Assembly: GCA_003517675.1 (NCBI GenBank)
Contig: DPAC01000045.1
Span: forward strand, 3,690-27,433
Length of the DNA stretch: 23,744 nt
DNA from: Porphyromonadaceae bacterium
GTDB taxonomy: Bacteria > Bacteroidota > Bacteroidia > Bacteroidales > Dysgonomonadaceae
Reading direction: 5' to 3'
Shown here: piece after piece, positions 17,119 through 23,744 of the stretch
Numbering within the stretch: position 1 is the first letter of the stretch
Layout of the letters: every line of letters begins with the position of its first letter
Notes under the pieces: generated by a model
Databases searched by the model: none
Told to the model about the DNA's origin: nothing
Seen by the model: the letters and a program-made list of their open reading frames with translations, nothing else
Made by a program: the position numbers and the translations under genes

Positions 17119-17529
17119 ATGAGTGCTAGAAAAAGAATATCAGCCGAACAAAGAAAAGAGAGCCGCAAGACGGTTTCTCTGGCTGTCCTGAAGAACGTGC
17201 CTACATCACCCCGCAAGATGCGTTACGTGGCCGACATGGTGCGTGGCATGGAGGTGTTCAAGGCCCTTGGCGTGCTGAAGTTCTCCAACAAGGAGGCATC
17301 GGCCAAGGTGGAGAAGTTGTTGCTTTCAGCCATCGCCAACTGGGAACAGAAGAATGAGCGCAAGGCGGAGACCGGCGAACTCTATATCAAGACCATCACC
17401 GTGGACGGAGGATCCATGCTGAAGCGTCTCCGCCCCGCACCACAGGGACGCGGTTACCGGATACGTAAACGGTCGAACCACGTGACAATTGTCGTAGATA
17501 CATTGAACAAAGAAACAGCAGAAAACTAA
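17119..17529 (+). CDS. rplV: 50S ribosomal protein L22
   Basis: The 136-residue protein contains the hairpin that narrows the exit tunnel ([20 protein letters not shown], about 100-119) and the [14 protein letters not shown] helix near residue 30. The N-terminus is about 15-20 residues longer than in E. coli L22 and is basic. It ends 4 bases before rpsC. Confidence 0.97.
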   Translation: MSARKRISAEQRKESRKTVSLAVLKNVPTSPRKMRYVADMVRGMEVFKALGVLKFSNKEASAKVEKLLLSAIANWEQKNERKAETGELYIKTITVDGGSMLKRLRPAPQGRGYRIRKRSNHVTIVVDTLNKETAEN

Positions 17530-17533
17530 GAAG

Positions 17534-18292
17534 ATGGGACAGAAAGTAAATCCGATAGCAAATCGTTTGGGAATCATCAGGGGATGGGACTCTAACTGGT
17601 ACGGCGGAAATAATTATGGTGACACCTTGCTCGAAGACAGCAAGATCCGCACCTATTTGAATGCCCGTCTTGCCAAGGCCAGTGTATCTCGCATTGTCAT
17701 TGAGCGCACACTGAAACTGGTGACCATCACCATCTGCACCGCACGCCCCGGCATCATCATTGGCAAGGGCGGCCAGGAGGTGGATAAGCTCAAGGAAGAG
17801 CTGATGAAGATCACCGACAAGGATATCCAGATCAATATTTTTGAGATCAAGAAACCGGAACTCGACGCCATGATCGTGGCAAACAACATTGCCCGCCAGC
17901 TGGAGGGCAAGATCGCCTATCGCCGTGCGGTGAAGATGGCCATCGCTGCCACCATGCGCATGGGTGCCGAAGGGATCAAGATCCAGGTTTCCGGACGTCT
18001 GAATGGCGCCGAGATGGCCCGCTCGGAGATGTATAAGGAGGGACGGACACCGCTTCACACCTTCCGTGCCGACATCGACTATGCACAGGCCGAGGCGCTC
18101 ACCAAGGTGGGTATCATTGGCATCAAGGTGTGGATCTGCCGCGGTGAGATCTTTGGCAAGAAAGATTTGGCTCCATCGTTCGCTACATCGAAAGAGAACC
18201 GTTCATCCGGCAACCGTGGGGGTGGTGGAAACCGTCCCGAGGGTGGCAGAAGCGGCCGGCGTAACAGGAGGAACAACAAAAACAACGCTTAA
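17534..18292 (+). CDS. rpsC: 30S ribosomal protein S3
   Basis: The 252-residue protein starts [23 protein letters not shown] domain carries [20 protein letters not shown] (GKGG at 77-80), followed by the conserved C-terminal domain with [20 protein letters not shown] and [10 protein letters not shown]3 lines the mRNA entry channel and has helicase-related contacts there. After about residue 218 comes a low-complexity Gly/Arg/Asn-rich tail ([20 protein letters not shown]), longer than the E. coli end. Confidence 0.97.
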   Translation: MGQKVNPIANRLGIIRGWDSNWYGGNNYGDTLLEDSKIRTYLNARLAKASVSRIVIERTLKLVTITICTARPGIIIGKGGQEVDKLKEELMKITDKDIQINIFEIKKPELDAMIVANNIARQLEGKIAYRRAVKMAIAATMRMGAEGIKIQVSGRLNGAEMARSEMYKEGRTPLHTFRADIDYAQAEALTKVGIIGIKVWICRGEIFGKKDLAPSFATSKENRSSGNRGGGGNRPEGGRSGRRNRRNNKNNA

Positions 18293-18303
18293 TTGAAGAA
18301 GAT

Positions 18304-18735
18304 ATGTTACAACCGAAGAAAACAAAGTTCAGAAGACAGCAGAAAGGCCGTATGAAAGGTATGGCCGGTCGCGGCAATCAGCTGGCATTCGGCTCTTTCG
18401 GGATCAAGTCGCTCGAGTCGAAATGGATCACCGGAAGACAGATTGAAGCTGCCCGTATTGCTGTAACACGCTATATGCAACGTCAGGGACAGGTTTGGGT
18501 GCGTATTTTCCCGGATAAGCCGATCACCAAGAAGCCCGCCGAAGTGCGTATGGGTAAGGGTAAAGGGAATCCGGAAGGATATGTGGCTCCCGTTACTCCG
18601 GGTCGTATCCTTTTCGAGATTGAAGGCGTTTCCTTTGATGTGGCAAAAGAAGCTTTGCGTTTAGCGGCTCAGAAGTTGCCGGTGACCACCAAATTTGTGG
18701 CAAGGATAGATTATGATTATAATCAAAATTCGTAA
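18304..18735 (+). CDS. rplP: 50S ribosomal protein L16
   Basis: The 143-residue protein begins [19 protein letters not shown] and has the [19 protein letters not shown] loop. Its Arg82 corresponds to the arginine hydroxylated in E. coli L16 (Arg81). L16 helps position A-site tRNA and is a late-assembly protein. The gene follows rpsC after 11 bases. Confidence 0.97.
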   Translation: MLQPKKTKFRRQQKGRMKGMAGRGNQLAFGSFGIKSLESKWITGRQIEAARIAVTRYMQRQGQVWVRIFPDKPITKKPAEVRMGKGKGNPEGYVAPVTPGRILFEIEGVSFDVAKEALRLAAQKLPVTTKFVARIDYDYNQNS

Positions 18736-18741
18736 AGCGAG

Positions 18742-18945
18742 ATGAAGAAGCAAGAAGAACTGAAAGAGTTGTCAGACAAGGATCTGAGAGAGAGACTGGA
18801 GGCTGAAACGGTGGCATTGGCCCAATTGAAGATCAACCACACCATCACCCCGCTCGATGATTCAGGCTCCATCCGGGAGAAGCGCAGGAACATTGCCCGC
18901 CTCCACACGGAGCTGCGCGCAAGAGAGTTGAAAAACAAGCAATAA
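18742..18945 (+). CDS. rpmC: 50S ribosomal protein L29
   Basis: The 67-residue helical protein starts MKKQEELKELSDKDLRERLE and contains the IREKRRNIARLHTELRARE helix, the most conserved part of L29. It lies next to L23 at the tunnel exit. It is spaced 6 and 8 bases from its neighbours, in the usual rplP-rpmC-rpsQ order. Confidence 0.96.
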   Translation: MKKQEELKELSDKDLRERLEAETVALAQLKINHTITPLDDSGSIREKRRNIARLHTELRARELKNKQ

Positions 18946-18953
18946 GATAGCGA

Positions 18954-19211
18954 ATGGAAACGAGAAATTTAAGAAAGGAAAGAATCGGGGTCGTTTCCAG
19001 CAATAAGATGGATAAGACCGTCACCGTTGCTGTGAAATGGAAAGAGAAACACCCTATATATGGGAAGTTCGTTAACAAAACGAAGAAATTTCACGCCCAT
19101 GATGAGAAGAATGACTGTAACATTGGGGATACAGTACGTATAATGGAAACCCGTCCTTTGAGCAAGTCGAAGAGATGGAGAGTGGTTGAAGTAATGGAAA
19201 GGGCCAAGTAA
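18954..19211 (+). CDS. rpsQ: 30S ribosomal protein S17
   Basis: The 85-residue OB-fold protein has the motifs [18 protein letters not shown] and [20 protein letters not shown]. It binds the 5' domain of 16S rRNA early in assembly. Only one base separates its stop codon from rplN. Confidence 0.97.
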   Translation: METRNLRKERIGVVSSNKMDKTVTVAVKWKEKHPIYGKFVNKTKKFHAHDEKNDCNIGDTVRIMETRPLSKSKRWRVVEVMERAK

Positions 19212-19212
19212 G

Positions 19213-19578
19213 ATGATACAACAAGAATCAAGATTAACAGTTACGGACAACAGCGGAGCCAAGGAGGTTCTTTGCATCCGTGTGCTGGGCGGAACAAAAA
19301 GACGTTATGCGTCGGTAGGGGATATCATTGTTGTCACTGTCAAGAGCGCGATCCCATCGAGTGATATAAAGAAAGGAACAGTATCGAAAGCAATTATCGT
19401 GCGTACGAAGAAAGAGATCCGTCGTGCCGATGGTTCTTACATTCGTTTCGACGACAATGCCTGCGTGTTGCTCAACAATGCCGGCGAGTTGCGCGGAAGC
19501 CGTATCTTCGGTCCTGTTGCACGGGAGCTTCGTACCACCAACATGAAGATTGTTTCATTGGCTCCTGAAGTATTATAA
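19213..19578 (+). CDS. rplN: 50S ribosomal protein L14
   Basis: The 121-residue protein starts [36 protein letters not shown] and [14 protein letters not shown] are diagnostic. L14 forms an intersubunit bridge and is the contact of the silencing factor RsfS in other bacteria. It is the first gene of the spc segment. Confidence 0.98.
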   Translation: MIQQESRLTVTDNSGAKEVLCIRVLGGTKRRYASVGDIIVVTVKSAIPSSDIKKGTVSKAIIVRTKKEIRRADGSYIRFDDNACVLLNNAGELRGSRIFGPVARELRTTNMKIVSLAPEVL

Positions 19579-19599
19579 TCCATTAATCAATCACAGGAA

Positions 19600-19920
19600 A
19601 TGAGTAAATTACATATCAAAAAAGGCGATACGGTCTATGTGAACTCCGGTGAGGACAAAGGCAAAACCGGCCGCGTGCTGGAGGTGCTTGTAAGCAAGAA
19701 CCGCGCAGTGGTGGAAGGGGTGAACATCGTATCGAAGCATAGCAAGCCCAACGCACAGAATCCCAATGGTGGCATTGAGAAGAAAGAGGCTTCGATTCAT
19801 ATCTCCAAACTGAATCCGCTGGATCCCAAGACCGGCAAGCCCACCCGCGTAGGCAGAAAAGTGAACAGCAAAGGCAAATTAGTACGTTACGCTAAAAAAT
19901 CGGGGGAGGAAATTAAATGA
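19600..19920 (+). CDS. rplX: 50S ribosomal protein L24
   Basis: The 106-residue protein opens with a KOW motif ([20 protein letters not shown], residues 4-23) and continues with the conserved [13 protein letters not shown] and [20 protein letters not shown]. It is an assembly initiator for the large subunit. Its stop codon overlaps the rplE start by 4 bases (ATGA), which suggests coupled translation. Confidence 0.97.
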   Translation: MSKLHIKKGDTVYVNSGEDKGKTGRVLEVLVSKNRAVVEGVNIVSKHSKPNAQNPNGGIEKKEASIHISKLNPLDPKTGKPTRVGRKVNSKGKLVRYAKKSGEEIK

Positions 19921-20474
19921 GTACGACAACATACGAAGTGAGTTTAAAGAAAGAATATAAGGAGCGTGTGGTGCCTGCCCTGATGAAGGAGTTTAATTAC
20001 AAATCGGTGATGCAGGTGCCGCGTCTGGAGAAGATCGTGATCAACCAGGGCCTGGGTATTGCTGTAGCCGATAAGAAGATCATTGAGACGGCTATCAATG
20101 AACTGACGGCCATCACCGGTCAGAAAGCAATACAGACCGTCTCCCGCAAGGATATCTCCAACTTCAAGCTCCGCAGGAAGATGCCGATTGGTGTGCGTGT
20201 GACGCTCCGTCACGACAAGATGTATGAGTTCCTGGAAAGACTGGTACGTGTGGCGCTGCCCCGTATCCGTGACTTCAAGGGCATCGAGAACAAGCTTGAC
20301 GGCCATGGCAACTACACCATGGGTATTGAAGAGCAGATCATCTTCCCGGAGATCAACATCGACAACATCACCCGCCTGCTTGGGATGAACATCACTTTCG
20401 TCACCACCGCAGCCACCGATGAGGAGGGTTATGCCCTGTTGAGAGAGTTTGGATTACCGTTTAAAAAAGATTAA
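19917..20474 (+). CDS. rplE: 50S ribosomal protein L5
   Basis: The 185-residue protein of the central protuberance binds 5S rRNA together with L18. [42 protein letters not shown] and the [15 protein letters not shown] segment are typical. It starts inside the end of rplX. A 93-base spacer follows, unlike the short gaps elsewhere in this segment. It can fold into a bulged hairpin. Confidence 0.97.
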   Translation: MSTTTYEVSLKKEYKERVVPALMKEFNYKSVMQVPRLEKIVINQGLGIAVADKKIIETAINELTAITGQKAIQTVSRKDISNFKLRRKMPIGVRVTLRHDKMYEFLERLVRVALPRIRDFKGIENKLDGHGNYTMGIEEQIIFPEINIDNITRLLGMNITFVTTAATDEEGYALLREFGLPFKKD

Positions 20475-20483
20475 TTGCAAGCG

Positions 20484-20525
20484 GTTGCTGGTAAAGCCTG
20501 GCTCACTGCCGGCCTGCACCGCAAC
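20484..20525 (+). other. Bulged hairpin in the rplE-rpsN spacer
   Basis: An outer stem GTTGC-GGT (20484-20492, bulged T at 20489) pairs with ACC-GCAAC (20518-20525). An inner stem GCC-GGC (20496-20502, bulged T at 20499) pairs with GCC-GGC (20508-20513) around loop TCACT. About 14 pairs form in all, each arm with a single bulged U on the 5' side. In E. coli, S8 represses the spc operon by binding a bulged helix near the rplE start. A shifted S8-type or other ribosomal-protein target is possible here, but the sequence match to that site is not shown. Confidence 0.45.
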
Positions 20526-20567
20526 AAGGCAATGACCCATCACCTTGAACATATAAATCAGTAAATA

Positions 20568-20837
20568 ATGGCAAAAGAATCAATGAAAGCCCGTGAGGTA
20601 AAAAGAGCGAAGATGGTTGCCCGTTACGCCGAAAGGCGCGCCAAGTACCTGGCTGAAGGCGACTATGAAGCGCTTCAATCGATCCCCAAGAATGCTTCTC
20701 CCGTACGCCTGCATAACCGTTGCAAGCTGACCGGTCGCCCAAAAGGATACATGCGGCAGTTTGGCCTCTCCCGTATCCAGTTCCGCGAAATGGCATCGAA
20801 AGGGTTGATCCCCGGGGTGAAGAAAGCAAGCTGGTAG
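20568..20837 (+). CDS. rpsN: 30S ribosomal protein S14, zinc-independent type
   Basis: The 89-residue protein carries the [23 protein letters not shown] core and the C-terminal SRIQFRE...[11 protein letters not shown]. It has a single Cys (52) and no CxxC pairs, so it is the C-minus, zinc-free form of full length, not the short zinc-ribbon form. It is the only gene in this segment with long spacers on both sides (93 and 64 bases), each with a possible hairpin. Confidence 0.97.
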   Translation: MAKESMKAREVKRAKMVARYAERRAKYLAEGDYEALQSIPKNASPVRLHNRCKLTGRPKGYMRQFGLSRIQFREMASKGLIPGVKKASW

Positions 20838-20862
20838 CACCAGAATAGAATGTTCATTAAAT

Positions 20863-20886
20863 ATTGTCCCGGCAGTCGGGATCAAT
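20863..20886 (+). other. Hairpin between rpsN and rpsH
   Basis: ATTG-TCCCG (20863-20871) pairs with CGGGA-CAAT (20877-20886) with one bulged T, 9 bp around loop GCAGT. It ends 15 bases before the S8 start codon. It could be a control or processing site for rpsH; no T-tract makes a terminator unlikely. Confidence 0.45.
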
Positions 20887-20901
20887 TTAAACAATTTTCA
20901 T

Positions 20902-21297
20902 ATGACAGATCCAATAGCAGATTATTTGACGCGGCTCAGGAACGCCATCCAGGCAAAGCACCGGGTGGTGGAGATCCCCGCATCAAATCTCAAAAAAGAC
21001 ATCACCAAGATTCTTTTTGAAAAAGGCTACATTCTTAATTACAAGTTTGTAGAGGATGGTCCCCAGGGTTCAATCATGATCGCCCTGAAGTACGATCCGG
21101 TGAACAAAGTGAATGCAATCAAAAAACTGAAACGCGTTTCCACCCCTGGCTTGCGCCAGTATGTGGGATACAAGGATATGCCGCGCGTGCTGAACGGTTT
21201 GGGTATTGCCATATTATCTACTTCAAACGGAGTGATGACAGACAAGGAAGCCCGCGAACAGAAAGTGGGTGGTGAAGTATTGTGTTACGTATATTAA
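20902..21297 (+). CDS. rpsH: 30S ribosomal protein S8
   Basis: The 131-residue protein begins [20 protein letters not shown] and ends with the family signature [20 protein letters not shown]. It binds helix 21 of 16S rRNA and, in E. coli, represses the spc operon through an mRNA mimic. The structured spacers on either side of rpsN, just upstream, are therefore of interest. Confidence 0.98.
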   Translation: MTDPIADYLTRLRNAIQAKHRVVEIPASNLKKDITKILFEKGYILNYKFVEDGPQGSIMIALKYDPVNKVNAIKKLKRVSTPGLRQYVGYKDMPRVLNGLGIAILSTSNGVMTDKEAREQKVGGEVLCYVY

Positions 21298-21301
21298 TTT
21301 G

Positions 21302-21307
21302 AAGGAG
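21302..21307 (+). promoter_or_regulatory. Shine-Dalgarno sequence before rplF
   Basis: AAGGAG ends 8 bases before the rplF ATG, an ideal arrangement that falls fully outside the preceding coding region. Most other starts in this operon have only A-rich leaders, so this one stands out for the phylum. Confidence 0.5.
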
Positions 21308-21315
21308 AGAGCAAT

Positions 21316-21870
21316 ATGTCAAGAATAGGAAAATTACCCATCACCCTTCCCGCGGGCGTTGCCGTCACAGTGGGAGAGAACAATGTAGTGACGCTGAAAG
21401 GACCCAAGGGCGAATTGCAGCAGCAGGTAAGCCCCAACATGAAAGTGTCGGTCAACAATGGTGTGCTCACCGTGGAACGGCCCAATGACGAGAAAGAAAA
21501 CCGTGCCAAGCATGGCCTTTACCGTTCCCTGTTGAACAACATGGTTATTGGCGTGTCGGAAGGATTCCGTAAAGAGCTGGAGCTGGTAGGTGTTGGTTAC
21601 CGTGTATCCAACAACGGTCAGGTTCTGGAGTTATCGCTTGGTTATACCCACACCATCTTCCTGCAATTGCCGCCGGAGATCAAGGTGGAGACCAAGATGG
21701 AGAGAAACAAAAACCCGCTTATTCTGCTGGAGTCTTGTGACAAGCAGCTGCTCGGACAGGTGTGTGCCAAGATCCGTTCATTCCGCAAACCGGAGCCGTA
21801 TAAGGGCAAGGGTATCAAGTTCGTGGGTGAACAACTCCGTCGCAAATCGGGTAAGACAGCAGGTAAATAA
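21316..21870 (+). CDS. rplF: 50S ribosomal protein L6
   Basis: The 184-residue protein has two alpha/beta repeats. It starts MSRIGKLPITLPAGVAVTV and has the C-terminal signature KPEPYKGKGIKFVGEQLRRK. It sits near the factor-binding region (sarcin-ricin loop) of the 50S subunit. A clear Shine-Dalgarno sequence lies 8 bases upstream. Confidence 0.98.
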   Translation: MSRIGKLPITLPAGVAVTVGENNVVTLKGPKGELQQQVSPNMKVSVNNGVLTVERPNDEKENRAKHGLYRSLLNNMVIGVSEGFRKELELVGVGYRVSNNGQVLELSLGYTHTIFLQLPPEIKVETKMERNKNPLILLESCDKQLLGQVCAKIRSFRKPEPYKGKGIKFVGEQLRRKSGKTAGK

Positions 21871-21891
21871 TTCAGGTAAACCGACATTGCA

Positions 21892-22236
21892 ATGATTACA
21901 AAGAACGAAAGAAGATTGAAGATAAAAGCCCGTGTGCGCGGAAAGATCAGCGGCACCGCAGAGTGTCCGCGTTTGACCGTGTTCAGGAGCAACAAACAGA
22001 TATATGCACAGGTGATTGATGACCTCACCGGTCGCACCCTTGCTGCAGCTTCTTCCCTGAAGATTGAAGAAAAGCTTCCCAAGAAGGAGCAGGCAGCAAG
22101 AGTAGGGGAGATGGTAGCCAAGAATGCCCTGGAAGCAGGCGTTGAGAAGGTCGCTTTCGACCGTAATGGCTACCTCTATCATGGACGTATCAAAGAACTG
22201 GCTGATGCTGCCCGCAAAGGTGGCCTTAAATTTTAA
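21892..22236 (+). CDS. rplR: 50S ribosomal protein L18
   Basis: The 114-residue 5S rRNA-binding protein has a basic N-terminus ([16 protein letters not shown]). The conserved [18 protein letters not shown] and [20 protein letters not shown] blocks follow. Together with L5 it places 5S rRNA in the central protuberance. The start is ATG 21892 after a 21-base spacer. Confidence 0.97.
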   Translation: MITKNERRLKIKARVRGKISGTAECPRLTVFRSNKQIYAQVIDDLTGRTLAAASSLKIEEKLPKKEQAARVGEMVAKNALEAGVEKVAFDRNGYLYHGRIKELADAARKGGLKF

Positions 22237-22241
22237 CGATT

Positions 22242-22763
22242 ATGGCAGGAATGAATAACAAGGTTAAATCGACCAATGATATTGAATTAAAGGACCGTTT
22301 GGTGGCGATCAATCGTACCACCAAGGTGACCAAGGGAGGTCGTACCTTCACCTTTGCCGCCATCGTGGTGGTGGGCAACGAGGACGGCATCGTGGGCTGG
22401 GGACTCGGCAAGGCGGGTGAAGTGACCACCGCGATCGCCAAGGGGGTTGAAGCCGCCAAGAAGAACCTGGTGAAGGTGCCGGTATACAAGGGTACCATTC
22501 CTCACGAGCAGGTAGCCCGTTTTGGCGGAGCACAGGTGTTCCTCAAGCCGGCCGTGACCGGTACCGGAGTGAAAGCAGGTGGTGCCATGCGTGCCGTACT
22601 GGAGAGCGTGGGTATCACCGACGTGCTGGCCAAGTCTAAAGGCTCCTCCAACCCGCACAACCTGGTGAAAGCCACCATCGAGGCGCTGACCGAACTGAGA
22701 GATCCCTATACCGTTGCCCAGAACAGAGGCATCAGCATGGAAAAAGTATTTAACGGACGTTGA
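22242..22763 (+). CDS. rpsE: 30S ribosomal protein S5
   Basis: The 173-residue protein has the N-terminal double-stranded-RNA-binding-like part with [20 protein letters not shown] and [10 protein letters not shown], and the second domain with [20 protein letters not shown] and [16 protein letters not shown]. It lines the mRNA entry channel with S3 and S4 and affects decoding accuracy. Its residues at the usual spectinomycin loop (near 25-30) look ordinary. Confidence 0.98.
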   Translation: MAGMNNKVKSTNDIELKDRLVAINRTTKVTKGGRTFTFAAIVVVGNEDGIVGWGLGKAGEVTTAIAKGVEAAKKNLVKVPVYKGTIPHEQVARFGGAQVFLKPAVTGTGVKAGGAMRAVLESVGITDVLAKSKGSSNPHNLVKATIEALTELRDPYTVAQNRGISMEKVFNGR

Positions 22764-22777
22764 TAAAGGAATCTGAA

Positions 22778-22954
22778 ATGGCTACAATCAAAATAAAACA
22801 GACAAAAAGCAGAATCGGTGCTCCTAAAGATCAGAAAAGGACGTTGGATGCTTTGGGACTGACCAAGATGCACCGTGTGGTGGAACATGAAGATACGCCT
22901 GCAATCATGGGTTTGATCCGCAAGGTGAAGCACCTGGTAACGGTAGTAGAATAA
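22778..22954 (+). CDS. rpmD: 50S ribosomal protein L30
   Basis: The 58-residue protein starts at ATG 22778 ([20 protein letters not shown]). An upstream in-frame TTG at 22760 would overlap the end of rpsE and add residues foreign to the family. [20 protein letters not shown] and the ending [14 protein letters not shown] are typical of the short bacterial L30, which lacks the eukaryotic extension. Confidence 0.95.
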   Translation: MATIKIKQTKSRIGAPKDQKRTLDALGLTKMHRVVEHEDTPAIMGLIRKVKHLVTVVE

Positions 22955-22986
22955 ATGAGTTACAAACGATAATAAAGATATTGACA

Positions 22987-23433
22987 ATGAATTTATCGAA
23001 TTTAAAACCGGCTGAAGGAGCCACCACATCGCGCAAGCGAATAGGACGCGGCCCGGGATCGGGTAAGGGAGGTACTTCAACCAGAGGACATAAGGGACAG
23101 AAATCCAGATCAGGGTACTCGAAGAAAGTGGGCTTCGAAGGGGGTCAGATGCCGTTGCAACGCCGTCTGCCCAAGTTCGGGTTCAAGCCGCTGAAGCGTA
23201 CAGAGTATAGGGCCATCAACCTGGAGACTCTTCAGGAGCTGGCAGATGCGCAGAAGGTTACCAGAATCAACCCCGAGGTGCTGATTGGTGCCGGACTGAT
23301 CTCGCCCAAGCACCTGGTGAAAATTCTTGGAAGAGGCACCCTGACGGCAAAGCTGGAGGTGGAAGCACATGCTTTCTCCAAGACAGCTGAGGAGGCCATT
23401 ACCTCTGCAGGTGGAACCGCTGTAAAACTATGA
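22987..23433 (+). CDS. rplO: 50S ribosomal protein L15
   Basis: The 148-residue protein starts at ATG 22987 ([20 protein letters not shown]); a TTG two codons earlier is less likely. [18 protein letters not shown] and the [18 protein letters not shown] stretch are diagnostic of its extended rRNA-binding N-terminus. The C-terminal KAHAFS-like segment appears as [14 protein letters not shown]. It is followed after 4 bases by secY. Confidence 0.97.
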   Translation: MNLSNLKPAEGATTSRKRIGRGPGSGKGGTSTRGHKGQKSRSGYSKKVGFEGGQMPLQRRLPKFGFKPLKRTEYRAINLETLQELADAQKVTRINPEVLIGAGLISPKHLVKILGRGTLTAKLEVEAHAFSKTAEEAITSAGGTAVKL

Positions 23434-23437
23434 CAAA

Positions 23438-23744
23438 ATGGGATTTGTACAAACAGTTCAAAATATATGGAAGATAGAAGACCTCCGTCAGAGGATTCTC
23501 ATCACCATTGGTTTTATCGCCATTTACCGCTTCGGATCGTTCGTGGTATTGCCCGGGATCAATCCTGAACAGCTTGTGGCTCTGCAGTCAAATGCCAGCA
23601 CCGGTCTGCTGAGCCTTCTCGACATGTTCTCGGGAGGTGCTTTTGCCAATGCTTCAATCTTTGCCCTGGGCATCATGCCCTACATCTCCGCCTCCATTGT
23701 GATGCAGCTGCTCGGCATTGCCGTGCCTGCTTTTCAGAAGATGC
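23438..23744 (+). CDS. secY: Protein translocase subunit SecY (5' part, cut by window end)
   Basis: ATG 23438 opens a frame that runs to the window edge (102 residues visible of an expected 430-450). It begins MGFVQTVQNIWKIEDLRQRI. TM1 lies at about 19-39 (ILITIGFIAIYRFGSFVVLPG). The plug region LLSLLDMFSGGAFANASIFA follows at 57-76, and the start of TM2 is at ALGIMPYISASIVMQLLG. SecY forms the channel for protein export and membrane insertion. Its place after rplO is the classic end of the spc operon. Confidence 0.96.
   Translation, partial: MGFVQTVQNIWKIEDLRQRILITIGFIAIYRFGSFVVLPGINPEQLVALQSNASTGLLSLLDMFSGGAFANASIFALGIMPYISASIVMQLLGIAVPAFQKM

Overview
The window looks like a chromosomal segment of a Bacteroidota bacterium, most likely order Bacteroidales. 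I cannot fix the genus; the gene set would suit a protein- or glycan-fermenting relative of Dysgonomonadaceae. The evidence is the promoter type (TAnnTTTG -7 boxes), mostly AT-rich start regions without Shine-Dalgarno sequences, a lipoprotein GH92 glycosidase, an exported DPP4-like peptidase, an ECF sigma/membrane-protein/DUF4252-like cluster, and a continuous str-S10-spc operon without tuf between fusA and rpsJ.

Layout. Bases 1-171 hold the 34-codon N-terminal stub of a MntA-type nucleotidyltransferase, cut off at its active-site motif by unrelated sequence that may be the end of an insertion element. Bases 172-562 are an AT-rich gap with a perfect 30-bp palindrome and the terminator of the next gene. 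Bases 563-7275 form a peptide/glycan utilisation block. A GH92 alpha-mannosidase lipoprotein and an OPT-family transporter lie on the minus strand, and a DPP4-like exopeptidase diverges from the transporter on the plus strand. Bases 7276-7534 carry three hairpins. Next come a six-TM protein with a C-terminal Nudix-like domain whose Nudix box is degenerate (7535-8638, plus) and a convergent, translationally coupled minus-strand operon: ECF sigma factor, single-TM probable anti-sigma factor, and exported DUF4252-like protein (10484 down to 8732).

From a promoter near 10674-10705 to the right edge runs one long plus-strand operon: rpsL, rpsG, fusA, rpsJ, rplC, rplD, rplW, rplB, rpsS, rplV, rpsC, rplP, rpmC, rpsQ, rplN, rplX, rplE, rpsN, rpsH, rplF, rplR, rpsE, rpmD, rplO and the start of secY, cut by the window end. 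All are intact and ordinary in length. The spacers on both sides of rpsN and between rpsL and rpsG are unusually long for this operon and can fold.

No clear new defence or metabolic system is visible. The most unusual signals are (i) degenerate 7-bp-period arrays (AGCTGTC-like) at three loci just upstream of minus-strand genes, two of them followed about 25 bp away by 8-bp-period arrays (AACCTRCA-like); (ii) the membrane-fused, apparently inactive Nudix-like protein; and (iii) the structured spacers flanking rpsN.
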